From Stomorhina lunata (lineage: Eukaryota > Arthropoda > Insecta > Diptera > Rhiniidae): 64,000 nt of DNA. Numbering within the stretch: position 1 is the stretch's first letter; every line of letters begins with the position of its first letter. The position numbers and the translations under genes were made by a program. Shown piece after piece: positions 33,401 to 45,400 of this stretch. The stretch is taken from contig OW121742.1 of NCBI GenBank assembly GCA_933228675.1, forward strand, positions 13,807,975-13,871,974, given 5' to 3'. The notes under the pieces are model-generated. The model ran no database searches. It worked only from the letters and a program-made list of their open reading frames with translations, and was not told the DNA's origin.

Positions 33401-36400
33401 TAAAAAGTAAATTTTTGAAAAATTTCCTATAAAAAGGAAATTTTTGAAAAATTTCCCATTAAAAGGAAATTTTTGAAAAATTTCCTATAAAAAGTAAAAT
33501 TTTGATAAATTTCCTATAAAAAGTAAATTTTTGAATAATTTCCTATAAAAAGTAAATTTTTGAAAAATTTCCTATAAAAAGTAAATTTTTGAAAAATTAC
33601 CTATAAAAAGTAAATTTTTGAAAAATTACCTATAAAAAGCAAATTTTTGAAAAATTTCCTATAAAAAGTAAATTTTTGAAAAATTTCCTATAAAAAGGAA
33701 ATTTTTTTAAAATTTCATACAAAAAGTAAATTTTTGAAAAATTTCATATAAAAAGTCAATTTTTGAAAAATTACCTATAAAAAGTAAATTTTTGAAAAAT
33801 TTCCTATAAAAAGTAAATTTTTGAAAAATTTCCTAAAAAAAAGTAAATTTTTGAAAAATTTCCTAAAAAAAAGTAAATTTTTGAAAAATTTCCTCTAAAA
33901 AGTAAATTTTTGAAAAATTTCCTATAAAAAGTAAATTTTTGAAAAATTTCATATAAAAAGTAAATTTTGGAAAAATTTCCTATAAAAAAAGTAAATTTTT
34001 GAAAAATTTCCTATAAAAAAAAAAAAAAATTTGAAAAATTTTTTATAAAAGTAATTTTTTTAAAAAATTACTATAAAAATTATTAAAATATAAAAAAAAA
34101 ATTTCAAAAATATCCTATAAAAAGTAAATTTTTGTAAAATTTCCTATAAAAAGTAAATTTTTGAAAAATTTCCTATAAAAAGGAAATTTTTGAAAAATTT
34201 CCCATTAAAAAGAAATTTTTGAAAAATTTCCTATAAAAAGTAAAATTTTGATAAATTTCCTATAAAAGGTAAATTTTTGAATAATTTCCTATAAAAAGTA
34301 AATTTTTGAAAAATTACCTATAAAAAGTAAATTTTTGAAAAATTACCTATAAAAAGTAAATTTTTGAAAAATTTCCTAAATTTTTGAAAAATTTCCTATA
34401 AAAAGTAAATTTTTGAAAAATTTCCTAAATTTTTGAAAAATTTTATAGGAAATTTTTGAAAAATTTCCTATAAAAGGTAAATTTTTGAAAAAAAAAAAAG
34501 TTGTGAAATTTAAAATCAATAATATTTTGCACCATTTGACATAATTTGGCTATATAATTTCACTAATCGATCAGAGACGAAAGTGAGCCTAGTAAATACA
34601 CAGATCGGCTCGAATTGGGTTACATTTTTTTGGAAATGGGATAGGAAAGAGGTGAAAGGTGATTTAATAAGATAAGAGAAAGCATTATATTATTCAAAAC
34701 TGGAATTGCGCCACCTACTGTTTCGTAGACTCATTACTCGTATATAAGTTTTTTGTTCAACCCCTTTTAAACCGATAGCGTGTGAATACTGTAGTAGTGC
34801 CTATTACCTATGAAGGATTCTGTGGCAATAAATAATTTTAAAAGAAATTAAAATTAAAATGAATTTATGTAGCCGTAACAGGGTCTCGAACCGAAGCAGA
34901 ATAAATGTAATCGATGTGTTAAAAAACTATAGCTGTGTCTAGTGATGGGACAAGGGTAAATACCCAAATGGTAAATTGGGTATTAAAAGGTAAATACCCA
35001 GGTATTTACCCAAGCACTTGGATATTTACCCAAAATGTGGGTATAAATCAAAAAAAAAAAATTTTAAAAGAAGAAGAAGCTGTGGGTGCTAGGGTACGTT
35101 CAGAAGCAGCTGAAGTACAGGGAGCTATTAAAATTCGAACATTTAATTTGTTTAATTGCGTACTTCCACAAATTTCTTTCCTCTAATTTACTGGAGAAAT
35201 TTCATCCAAACAAAGTTTTGGCCCAAAAATCGTTTCTGGCCTTGTAATTGACAAAATCTGCCATTACATTTATGTTTAGCGCCTGTGACACTGTGTAAAT
35301 GAAATCCAATGCAGGAGGTACCTCAGATAAATTCGAAAATGTTCAAATTTCTGTTGGTCTACGTAACAACGAGTATTTGTTCAAATGAGTATTTACCCGA
35401 AATTAGATAAATACGCGGGTATAAAGATGGGTATAAATAGGTAAATACCTAGAGTTAGGTAAATACCCAGGTCTAAACCCATCTCTAGCTGTGTCTAGTT
35501 TTTTAACACATCGACTACTTTAGCTATTAGTATGAATTTTACTGTGATTAAATTTGATGATACACTTTAGGATTGTAGTAAGACATATACCATCTAACCC
35601 TTTAATAACTCACCTTTTATGTTTGTGATACTAAATACTTTAAGGACTTAAAGCTAAAAGTTTGAATGCTTTGAAAAATGACTCCTTAGGTGATTGACTG
35701 ACTGTCTTAACCTCAAAAGTAAAGTTTACAGAAAAGTTAGGTGTAATTAGTTCAACAAAATATTTATGAATTATATACGATTGATGATGTCCTTAACATG
35801 TTATATAATTACAAAATTTCCTAAGTTCAATTAGACTTAAGTAGATAAAAGGTAATGTAAAAAAAATAAATTTTTGGAGAAAAAATTTGTATTAAATAAT
35901 AATGAAGTGTTTCCAATTTTATTCCTCTTATTGGATATTTGGGTCAGCGAACTTTTAAGTTAATATTTGAAAGTTCATTTCATGTTTATTTATTAATGAT
36001 ATCATATGTTTGAAGCTAAAATATTATGACTTTTATGATTTTTTAAAAAAAAAATTTTAAAGATTTATTCCATATATCAAATAAAGTTATCCCCTTCAAT
36101 CTTACAAGACAAGACATGTTGACCGTATTAAGAAAGAAAATTGAGCAGACAGACAGACAGACAGTAAATTGAGTGACTACCTTCATTTCCATGGAAGCAG
36201 ACATTCAATTTTTTAAGACTCTTAAAAGTTCATCAAACTATTGAGGGAGAAAACAAGATTTGCTTTCATAAGTGAAGGAAATTAGATCGAAAAGATACTT
36301 TTAAAATACATACGTACAAAAGCGTTAAAAGGAAGTTTTATTATCAACCGACCGTGTTTGTTTGGTCCGTGTAGCTGAACGAATTTAGCTATGTCTATCT

Positions 36401-39400
36401 GTATGTTATCAGCTTCTTCGAATTTTCTCAATTTATTTTTGATTTATAACATATACAATAATTTAATTTTTTAACGCTTGCGAATATTTCTTTAATACAT
36501 GAAATTTAGCACATAATAAAGCCTGACTAAAGATTATTTATGGTTTGTTTGCTTAATTATTTTTGACGTCCTTCATGTCAACAACATGACTCTTTGACTC
36601 TTTCATATTAGACGTTCCTTTATAAAAATCAACAAAAATTTGTGCTGATTTTTTTTTAAATATTTATTAGAAAAAATGAATTACAACCGCAAACTTAATG
36701 GCATATGACAAGCGTGAACGCGAATAAGGGCACAAAATCTAATTGAGTTTTTGGGATGTAATTGAAGTTAACAGAAATAAATCAATTAAAATCAAATAAA
36801 GGATTGAAACGAAAAGGGTTACATTTTCAAAATGAAATATAAACGTCTTCGTTGATATTTATTACACTAAGATCATTCTGTAAATTCTTTAGTATTCTAA
36901 TTTTATTTATCTTTCATTCCAAAATGTGTCTGATTTAGAGACTGACAACAAGTTCTTAATAAAATGAGTAATTTATTGTAAAACTTAAATTTTTCACGGA
37001 ACGGGTATACTTAAGGTAGAAGGCCAATGAACGCGGCAAGCAGCTGCGGGCGGCAAATTTGAAGCGGCAATGGAAAAAATTAGAACTTTGTTCTACTTTT
37101 TCGCGTGGCAGATTTTTTCAAGGCGGCCAGATTTAATTATATCCTACTCAAATATATTTTTATATGAACATTTTTGTAAACAAACGCACATTTTATGTAC
37201 TGGCAATACTACGGCCGCCCGCAGCCGCATGTCGCCTGTATTGGCCTTGTACCTTTATACTTGTTTCAAAACAATATTAGTTAAAAAAAAAAAATTTTTA
37301 TCGAAAAATTTTCTAAAGAAAAATATTTTTATCGAAAATTTTTGTATAGAAAAATATTATTTCGAAAATTTTTCTAAAGAAAAATATTATTTCGAAACTT
37401 TTTCTATAGAAAAATATTTTTATCGAAAATTTTTCTAAAGAAAAATATTTTTATCAAAAATGTTTCTAAAGAAAAATATTTTTATCGAAAATTTTTCTAT
37501 AGAAAATTTTTCTATAGAAAAATTTTTTTATCGAAAATTTTTCTATAGAAAAATTTTTTTAACGAAAATTTTTCTATAGAAAAATTTTTTTAACGAAAAT
37601 TTTTCTATAGAAAAATTTTTTTAACGAAAATTTTTCTATAGAAAAATTTTTTTAACGAAAATTTTTCTATAGAAAAATTTTTTTAACGAAAATTTTTCTA
37701 TAGAAAAATTTTTTTAACGAAAATTTTTCTATAGAAAAATTTTTTTAACGAAAATTTTTCTATAGAAAAATTTTTTTAACGAAAATTTTTCTATAGAAAA
37801 ATTTTTTTAACGAAAATTTTTCTATAGAAAAATTTTTTTAACGAAAATTTTTCTATAGAAAAATTTTTTTAACGAAAATTTTTCTATAGAAAAATTTTTT
37901 TAACGAAAATTTTTCTATAGAAAAATTTTTTTAACGAAAATTTTTCTATAGAAAAATTTTTTTAACGAAAATTTTTCTATAGAAAAATTTTTTTAACGAA
38001 AATTTTTCTATAGAAAAATTTTTTTAACGAAAATTTTTCTATAGAAAAATTTTTTTAACGAAAATTTTTCTATAGAAAAATTTTTTTAACGAAAATTTTT
38101 CTATAGAAAAATTTTTTTAACGAAAATTTTTCTATAGAAAAATTTTTTTAACGAAAATTTTTCTATAGAAAAATTTTTTTAACGAAAATTTTTCTATAGA
38201 AAAATTTTTTTAACGAAAATTTTTCTATAGAAAAATTTTTTTAACGAAAATTTTTCTATAGAAAAATTTTTTTAACGAAAATTTTTCTATAGAAAAATTT
38301 TTTTAACGAAAATTTTTCTATAGAAAAATTTTTTTAACGAAAATTTTTCTATAGAAAAATTTTTTTAACGAAAATTTTTCTATAGAAAAATTTTTTTAAC
38401 GAAAATTTTTCTATAGAAAAATTTTTTTAACGAAAATTTTTCTATAGAAAAATTTTTTTAACGAAAATTTTTCTATAGAAAAATTTTTTTAACGAAAATT
38501 TTTCTATAGAAAAATTTTTTTAACGAAAATTTTTCTATAGAAAAATTTTTTTAACGAAAATTTTTCTATAGAAAAATTTTTTTAACGAAAATTTTTCTAT
38601 AGAAAAATTTTTTTAACGAAAATTTTTCTATAGAAAAATTTTTTTAACGAAAATTTTTCTATAGAAAAATTTTTTTAACGAAAATTTTTCTATAGAAAAA
38701 TTTTTTTAACGAAAATTTTTCTATAGAAAAATTTTTTTAACGAAAATTTTTCTATAGAAAAATTTTTTTAACGAAAATTTTTCTATAGAAAAATTTTTTT
38801 AACGAAAATTTTTCTATAGAAAAATTTTTTTAACGAAAATTTTTCTATAGAAAAATTTTTTAACGAAAATTTTTCTATAGAAAAATTTTTTTAACGAAAA
38901 TTTTTCTATAGAAAAATTTTTTTAACGAAAATTTTTCTATAGAAAAATTTTTTTAACGAAAATTTTTCTATAGAAAAATTTTTTTAACGAAAATTTTTCT
39001 ATAGAAAAATTTTTTAACGAAAATTTTTCTATAGAAAAATTTTTTTAACGAAAATTTTTCTATAGAAAAATTTTTTTAACGAAAATTTTTCTATAGAAAA
39101 ATTTTTTTAACGAAAATTTTTCTATAGAAAAATTTTTTTAACGAAAATTTTTCTATAGAAAAATTTTTTTAACGAAAATTTTTCTATAGAAAAATTTTTT
39201 TAACGAAAATTTTTCTATAGAAAAATTTTTTTAACGAAAATTTTTCTATAGAAAAATTTTTTTAACGAAAATTTTTCTATAGAAAAATTTTTTTAACGAA
39301 CATTTTTCTATAGAAAAATTTTTTTAACGAAAATTTTTCTATAGAAAAATTTTTTTAACGAAAATTTTTCTATAGAAAAATTTTTTTAACGAAAATTTTT

Positions 39401-42400
39401 CTATAGAAAAATTTTTTTAACGAAAATTTTTCTATAGAAAAATTTTTTTAACGAAAATTTTTGTATAGAAAAATTTTTTTAACGAAAATGTTTACGTTAC
39501 AAATATACAAATACATTGAAATATTATTCTTGCTTTAATTTCTGGTGTAAAATTTTTGCAGAAAATTTTTTGCTATAAAAATGTTTCCTTTAAAAATAAT
39601 TTTTGTTGCAAATTTCTTGTTATAAAGTTTTATAGAAAATTTTAGTTATAAAAATTTTTATAAAAAATTTTTCGTTATAAAATTTTTTATAGGACAATTT
39701 TAGTAATAAAAATTTTTATAGGAAATTTTTCGTTATAAAAATTTTTATAGAAAATTTTTCGTTATAAAAATTGTTTTTAGGAAATTTGTCGTTATAAAAA
39801 TTTTTATAGGAAATTTTTCGTTATAAAAATGTTTATAGAAATTTTTTCGTTATAATTTTTTTTATAGAAAATTTTTCTATAGAAAAATTTTCGATAAAAA
39901 AATTTTCGATAAAAAAATTTTTCTATAGAAAAATTTTCGATAAAAAAATTTTTCTATAAAAAAATTTTCGATAAAAAAAATTTTCGATTAAAAAATTTTT
40001 CTATAGAAAAATTTTTGATAAAAAAACTTTTCTATAGAAAAATATCTTTATCAAAAATTTTTCTACAGAAAAATTTCTTTATCAAAAATTTTTTTATAGA
40101 AAAAATTCTTTATCAAAAATTTTCCTATAGAAAAATTTCTTTATCAAAAATGTTTACGTTACAAAACTATTATATTGAAATATTGATCTTGCTTTAATTT
40201 CTGGTGTAAAATTTTTGCAGAAAATTTTTTGCTATAAAAATTTTTCATTTAAAAATATTTTTTAAGCAAATTTCTTGTTATAAAGTTTTATAGAAAATTT
40301 TAATTATAAAAATTTTTATAAAAAATTTTTCGTTATAAAATTTTTTATAGGACAATTTTCGTTTTAAAAATTTTCGTAATAAAAATTTTGATAGGAAATT
40401 TTTCGTTATAAAAATTTGTATAGAAAATTTTTCGTTATAAAAATTGTTTTTAGGAAATTTGTCGTTATAAAAATTTTTATAGAAAATTTTTCGTTATAAA
40501 AATTTTTACAGGAAATTTTTTGTTACAAAAATTTTTCGATATAATAATTTTTATTGAAAATTTTTTGTTATTTTTATAGAAAATTTTTCGTTATAAAAAT
40601 ATTTATAGGAAATTTTTCGCTATAAAATTCGTATAGGAAATTTTTCATTATAACAAATTTTATAGGATTTTTTTTTTTAATTTTTATAAAATAGTTTTTC
40701 GTTATAAAAATTTTTGTAGAAAATGTTTCACTATAAAAATTTTTATAGAATATTTTTCGCTAAAAAAAATTTTATCGACAATTTTTCGTTATAAAAATTT
40801 TTAATTAAAATTTTTCGTTATACAAATTTTTATAGAAAATTTTACGTAATAAAAATTTTTAGAGAAAAATTTCGTAAAAAAAATGAAAAAAAAAGCCAGT
40901 TGAAGCATTCGGATCGCTCTAAAAACGTTGATATTTATATAAATTTCTTCCTAGTTAACATTTTTTATATCTTGCTATATTTCCAGGCCGCTGAAGCTGG
41001 AAATTTGGACGATTTTAAGCGTCTCTATATGGCCGACAATTCACGTTTATATCTACAAGATGGAAAAGGACGTACTGCTGCCCATCAGGCAGCTGCTCGC
41101 AATCGTGTTAACATTTTAAGTTATATAAGAGATCAAAATGGAGGTAAGACTGGGGTCATTTTGAAACAAAATAAAAATTGTACACGAAGAAACAAAATAA
41201 AAGTTAAATTTTAAAACTAAATCAAAATTCTTTTGTGGTAAATGTTTTTTTTAAGATTTTAATATCAGAGATAATGCAGGCAATACACCCTTGCACATGG
41301 CCGTTGAGTGCGATTCATATGAAGCTTTGGATTTTTTACTGTCAATGTAAGTATATTTGTTTTTTATTTAAATCGAGTTTTAAGTTTCAATTTACACCTG
41401 TTGGTAGTTGGCAATTATGGTTTCAAAAGCTTAAACTTTCAGTTCTTGTCCCCATTGAGTCTGTGTGTCCTTCACAAGAAGTCAAATATTCATTAGCCAC
41501 TTATTTATGGTTGAAACAATTTTTTATGTCAGTCATTTAAAATGTCCTGAACTTCTAGATTGTGTCTGCAAATAAAATTGTCAGTTTTTTTGCATTTCTT
41601 TTTGCCCTTTTTTACATTATAACCACTCAATTATTCTTTATCCATTTTGCTGCTTTTCATGAATTTATTTAAATTTTTATTCAAGCCATCACACAGATAT
41701 AAACTTTATAAATGCAAAAAATGAGAAGTGATTTATTGCAGTTTTTCTTGGTCCTTTTTTTAAATAAAATTAAAGAGAAATTTAAATTTTGACAGTTGAT
41801 ACCAGGAAAAGAAATGGATATTTACACGTGTCGTAGACTTTATGATGAGGTTTCATCAATTTCCTCAATTAGTACGAAGGTTGTTCTGAAATTTTAAATT
41901 TCTTTTATCTTTATAGGAACATTTTTATTTTTATAGGACAATTTTCAATTTCTTTTTTATAGGAAAATTTTATATTTGTTTGTAATAGGAAAATATTCAA
42001 AATTTACTTATTTTTATCCAAATTTTTCTTATTTTTATAGGAAATTCTTCAAAAATTTCTTATCTTTATAGCAAATTTTTCAAAAATTTCTTATTTTTAT
42101 AGAAAATTTTTCCACAAATTTCTTATTTTTATAGAAATTTAAAACAAAAATTACTTATTTTCATAGGAAATTCTTCAGAAATTTCTTATTTTTATAGGAA
42201 ATTTTTCAAAATTTTTCTAATTTTTATAAAAAAAAATTCTAATTTTTATAAAAAAATTTATAATTTTTTTTTTTAATTTTTCAAAAATTTCTTATTTTTA
42301 AAGGAAATTTTTCAAAAATTTCTTATTTTTATAGGAAATTTTTCAAAATTTTCTTTTTTATAGGAAATTTTTTAAAAATTTCTTATTGTTATAGAAAATT

Positions 42401-45400
42401 TTTCAAAAATTTCTTATTTTTATAGGAAATTTTTCAAAAATTTTTTATTTTTATAGGAAATTTTTAAAAAATTTCTTATTTTTATAGGAAATTTTTCAAA
42501 AATTTCTTATTTTTATAGGAAATTTTTCAAAAATTTCTTATTTTTAACGGAAAATTTTCAAAAATTTCTTATTTTTAACGGAAATTTTTCAAAAATTTCT
42601 TATTTTTATAGGAAACTTTTCAAAAATTTCTTATTTTTACAGGAAATTTTTCAAAAATTTCTTATTTTTATAGGAAATTTTTCAAAAATTTCTTATTTTT
42701 ATATGAAATTTTTTAAAAATTTCTTATTTTTATATGAAATTTTTTAAAAAATTCTTATTTTTATAGGAAATTTTTCAAAAATTTCTTATTTTTGTAGGAA
42801 ACTTTTCAAAAATTTCTTATTTTTATAGGAAGTTTTTCAAAAATTTCTTATTTTTATAGAAAATTTTTCAAAAATTTCTTATTTTTATAGGAAATTCTTC
42901 AAAAATTTCTTATTTTTATAGGAAGTTTTTCAAAAATTTCTTATTTTTATAGGAAATTTTTCAAAAATTTCTTAGTTTTATAGGAAATTTCTCAAAAATT
43001 TCTTATTTTTATAGGAAATTTTTCAAAAATTTCTTATTTTTATAGAAATTTTTTTTTAAATTTCTTATTTTTATAGGAAATTTTTTAAAAATATCTTATT
43101 TTTGTAGGAATTTTTTAAAAATTTCTTATTTTTATAGGAAATTTTTCAAAAATTTCTTATTTTTATAGGAAATTTTTTAAAAATTTCTTATTTTTATAGG
43201 AAATTTTTCAAAAATTTCTTATTTTTATAGGAAATTTTTCAAAAATTTCTTATTTTTATAGGAAATTTTTCAAAAATTTCTTATTTTTATAGGAAATTTT
43301 TCAAAAATTTCTTATTTTTATAGGAAGTTTTTCAAAAATTTCTTATTTTTATAGGAAATTTTTCAAAAATTTCTTATTTTTATAGGAAATTTTTCAAAAT
43401 TTTCTTATTTTTATAGGAAATTTTTCAAAAATTTCTTATTTTTATAGGAAATTTTTCAAAAATTTCTTATTTTTATAGGAAATTTTTCAAAAATTTCTTA
43501 TTTTTATAGGAAATTTTTCAAAAATTTCTTAGTTTTATAGGAAATTTCTCAAAAATTTCTTATTTTTATAGGATATTTTTCAAAAATTTCCTATTTTTAT
43601 AGGATATTTTTCAAAAATTTCCTATTTTTATAGGATATTTTTCAAACATTTCCTATTTTTAAAGGAAATTTTTCAAAAATTTCTTATTTTTATAGGAAAT
43701 TTTTCAAAAATTTCCTATTTTTATAGGATATTTTTCAAACATTTCCTATTTTTAAAGGAAATTTTTCAAAAATTTCTTATTTTTATAGAAAATTTTTCAA
43801 AAATTTCTTATTTTTATAGGAAATTTTTCAAAAATTTCTTATTTTTATAGGAAATTTTTCAAAAATTTCTTATTTTTATAGGAAATTTTTCAAAAATTTC
43901 TTATTTTTATAGGAAATTTTTCAAAAATTTCTTATTTTTATAGGAAATTTTTCAAAAATTTCTTATTTTTATAGGAAATTTTTCAAAAATTTCTTATTTT
44001 TATAGGAAATTTTTCAAAAATTTCTTATTTTTATAGGAAATTTTTCAAAAATTTCTTATTTTATAGGAAATTTTTCAAAAATTTCTTATTTTTATAGAAA
44101 ACTTTTCAAAAATTTCTTATTTTTATAGGAAATTTTTCAAAAATTTCTTATTTTTATAGGAAATTTTTCAAAAATTTCTTATTTTTATAGGAAATTTTTC
44201 AAAAATTTCTTATTTTTATAGGAAATTTTCAAAAATTTCTTATTTTTATAGGAAAATTTTCAAAAATTTCTTATTTTTATAGGAAATTTTTCCAAAATTT
44301 CTTATTTTTAAAGANNNNNNNNNNNNNNNNNNNNNNNNNNNNNNNNNNNNNNNNNNNNNNNNNNNNNNNNNNNNNNNNNNNNNNNNNNNNNNNNNNNNNN
44401 NNNNNNNNNNNNNNNNNNNNNNNNNNNNNNNNNNNNNNNNNNNNNNNNNNNNNNNNNNNNNNNNNNNNNNNNNNNNNNNNNNNNNNNNNNNNNNNNNNNN
44501 NNNNNNNNNNNNNNAATTTTTCAAAAATTTCTTATTTTTATAGGAAATTTTTCAAAAATTTCTTATTTTTATAGGAAATTTTTCAAAATTTCTTATTTTT
44601 ATAGGAAATTTTTCAAAAATTTCTTATTTTTATAGGAAATTTTTCAAAAATTTCTTATTTTTATAGGAAATTTTTCAAAAATTCTTATTTTTATAGGAAA
44701 TTTTTCAAAAATTTCTTATTTTTATAGGAAATTTTTCTAAAATTTCTTATTTTTATAAGAAATTTTTCAAAAATTTCTTATTTTTATAGGAAATTTTTCA
44801 AAAATTTCTTATTTTTTATAGGAAATTTTTCAAAAATTTCTTATTTTTATAGGAAATTTTTCAAAAATTTCTTATTTTTACAGGAAATTTTTCAAAAATT
44901 TCTTATTTTTATAGGAAATTTTTCAAAAATTTCTTATTTTTATAGAAAACTTTGCAAAAATTTCTTATTTTTATAGGAAATTTTTTAAAAATATCTTATT
45001 TTTATAGGAAATTTTTAAAAATTTCTTATTTTTATAGGAAATTTTTCAAAAATTTCTTATTTTTATAGGAAATTTTTCAAAAATTTCTTATTTTTATAGG
45101 AAATTTTTCAAAAATTTCTTATTTTTATAGGAAATTTTTCAAAAATTTCTTATTTTTATAGGAAATTTTTCAAAAATTTCTTATTTTTATAGGAAATTTT
45201 TCAAAAATTTCTTATTTTTATAGGAAATTTTTCAAAAATTTCTTATTTTTATAGGAAATTTTTCAAAAATTTCTTATTTTTATAGGAAGTTTTTCAAAAA
45301 TTTCTTATTTTTATAGAAAATTTTTCAAAAATTTCTTATTTTTATAGGAAATTTTCAAAAATTTCTTATTTTTATAGGAAATTTTTCAAAAATTTCTTAT

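Noticed and set aside
34870..34900. B-box-like GGTTCGAGACCC on the minus strand
   Set aside because: No A box or tRNA fold could be placed around it; too little for a tRNA or SINE call.
40900..41214. ORF starting upstream of TrpA1 exon 2, possible alternative first exon
   Set aside because: The part before 40987 is satellite-edge sequence followed by a normal acceptor; homology starts exactly at the acceptor.
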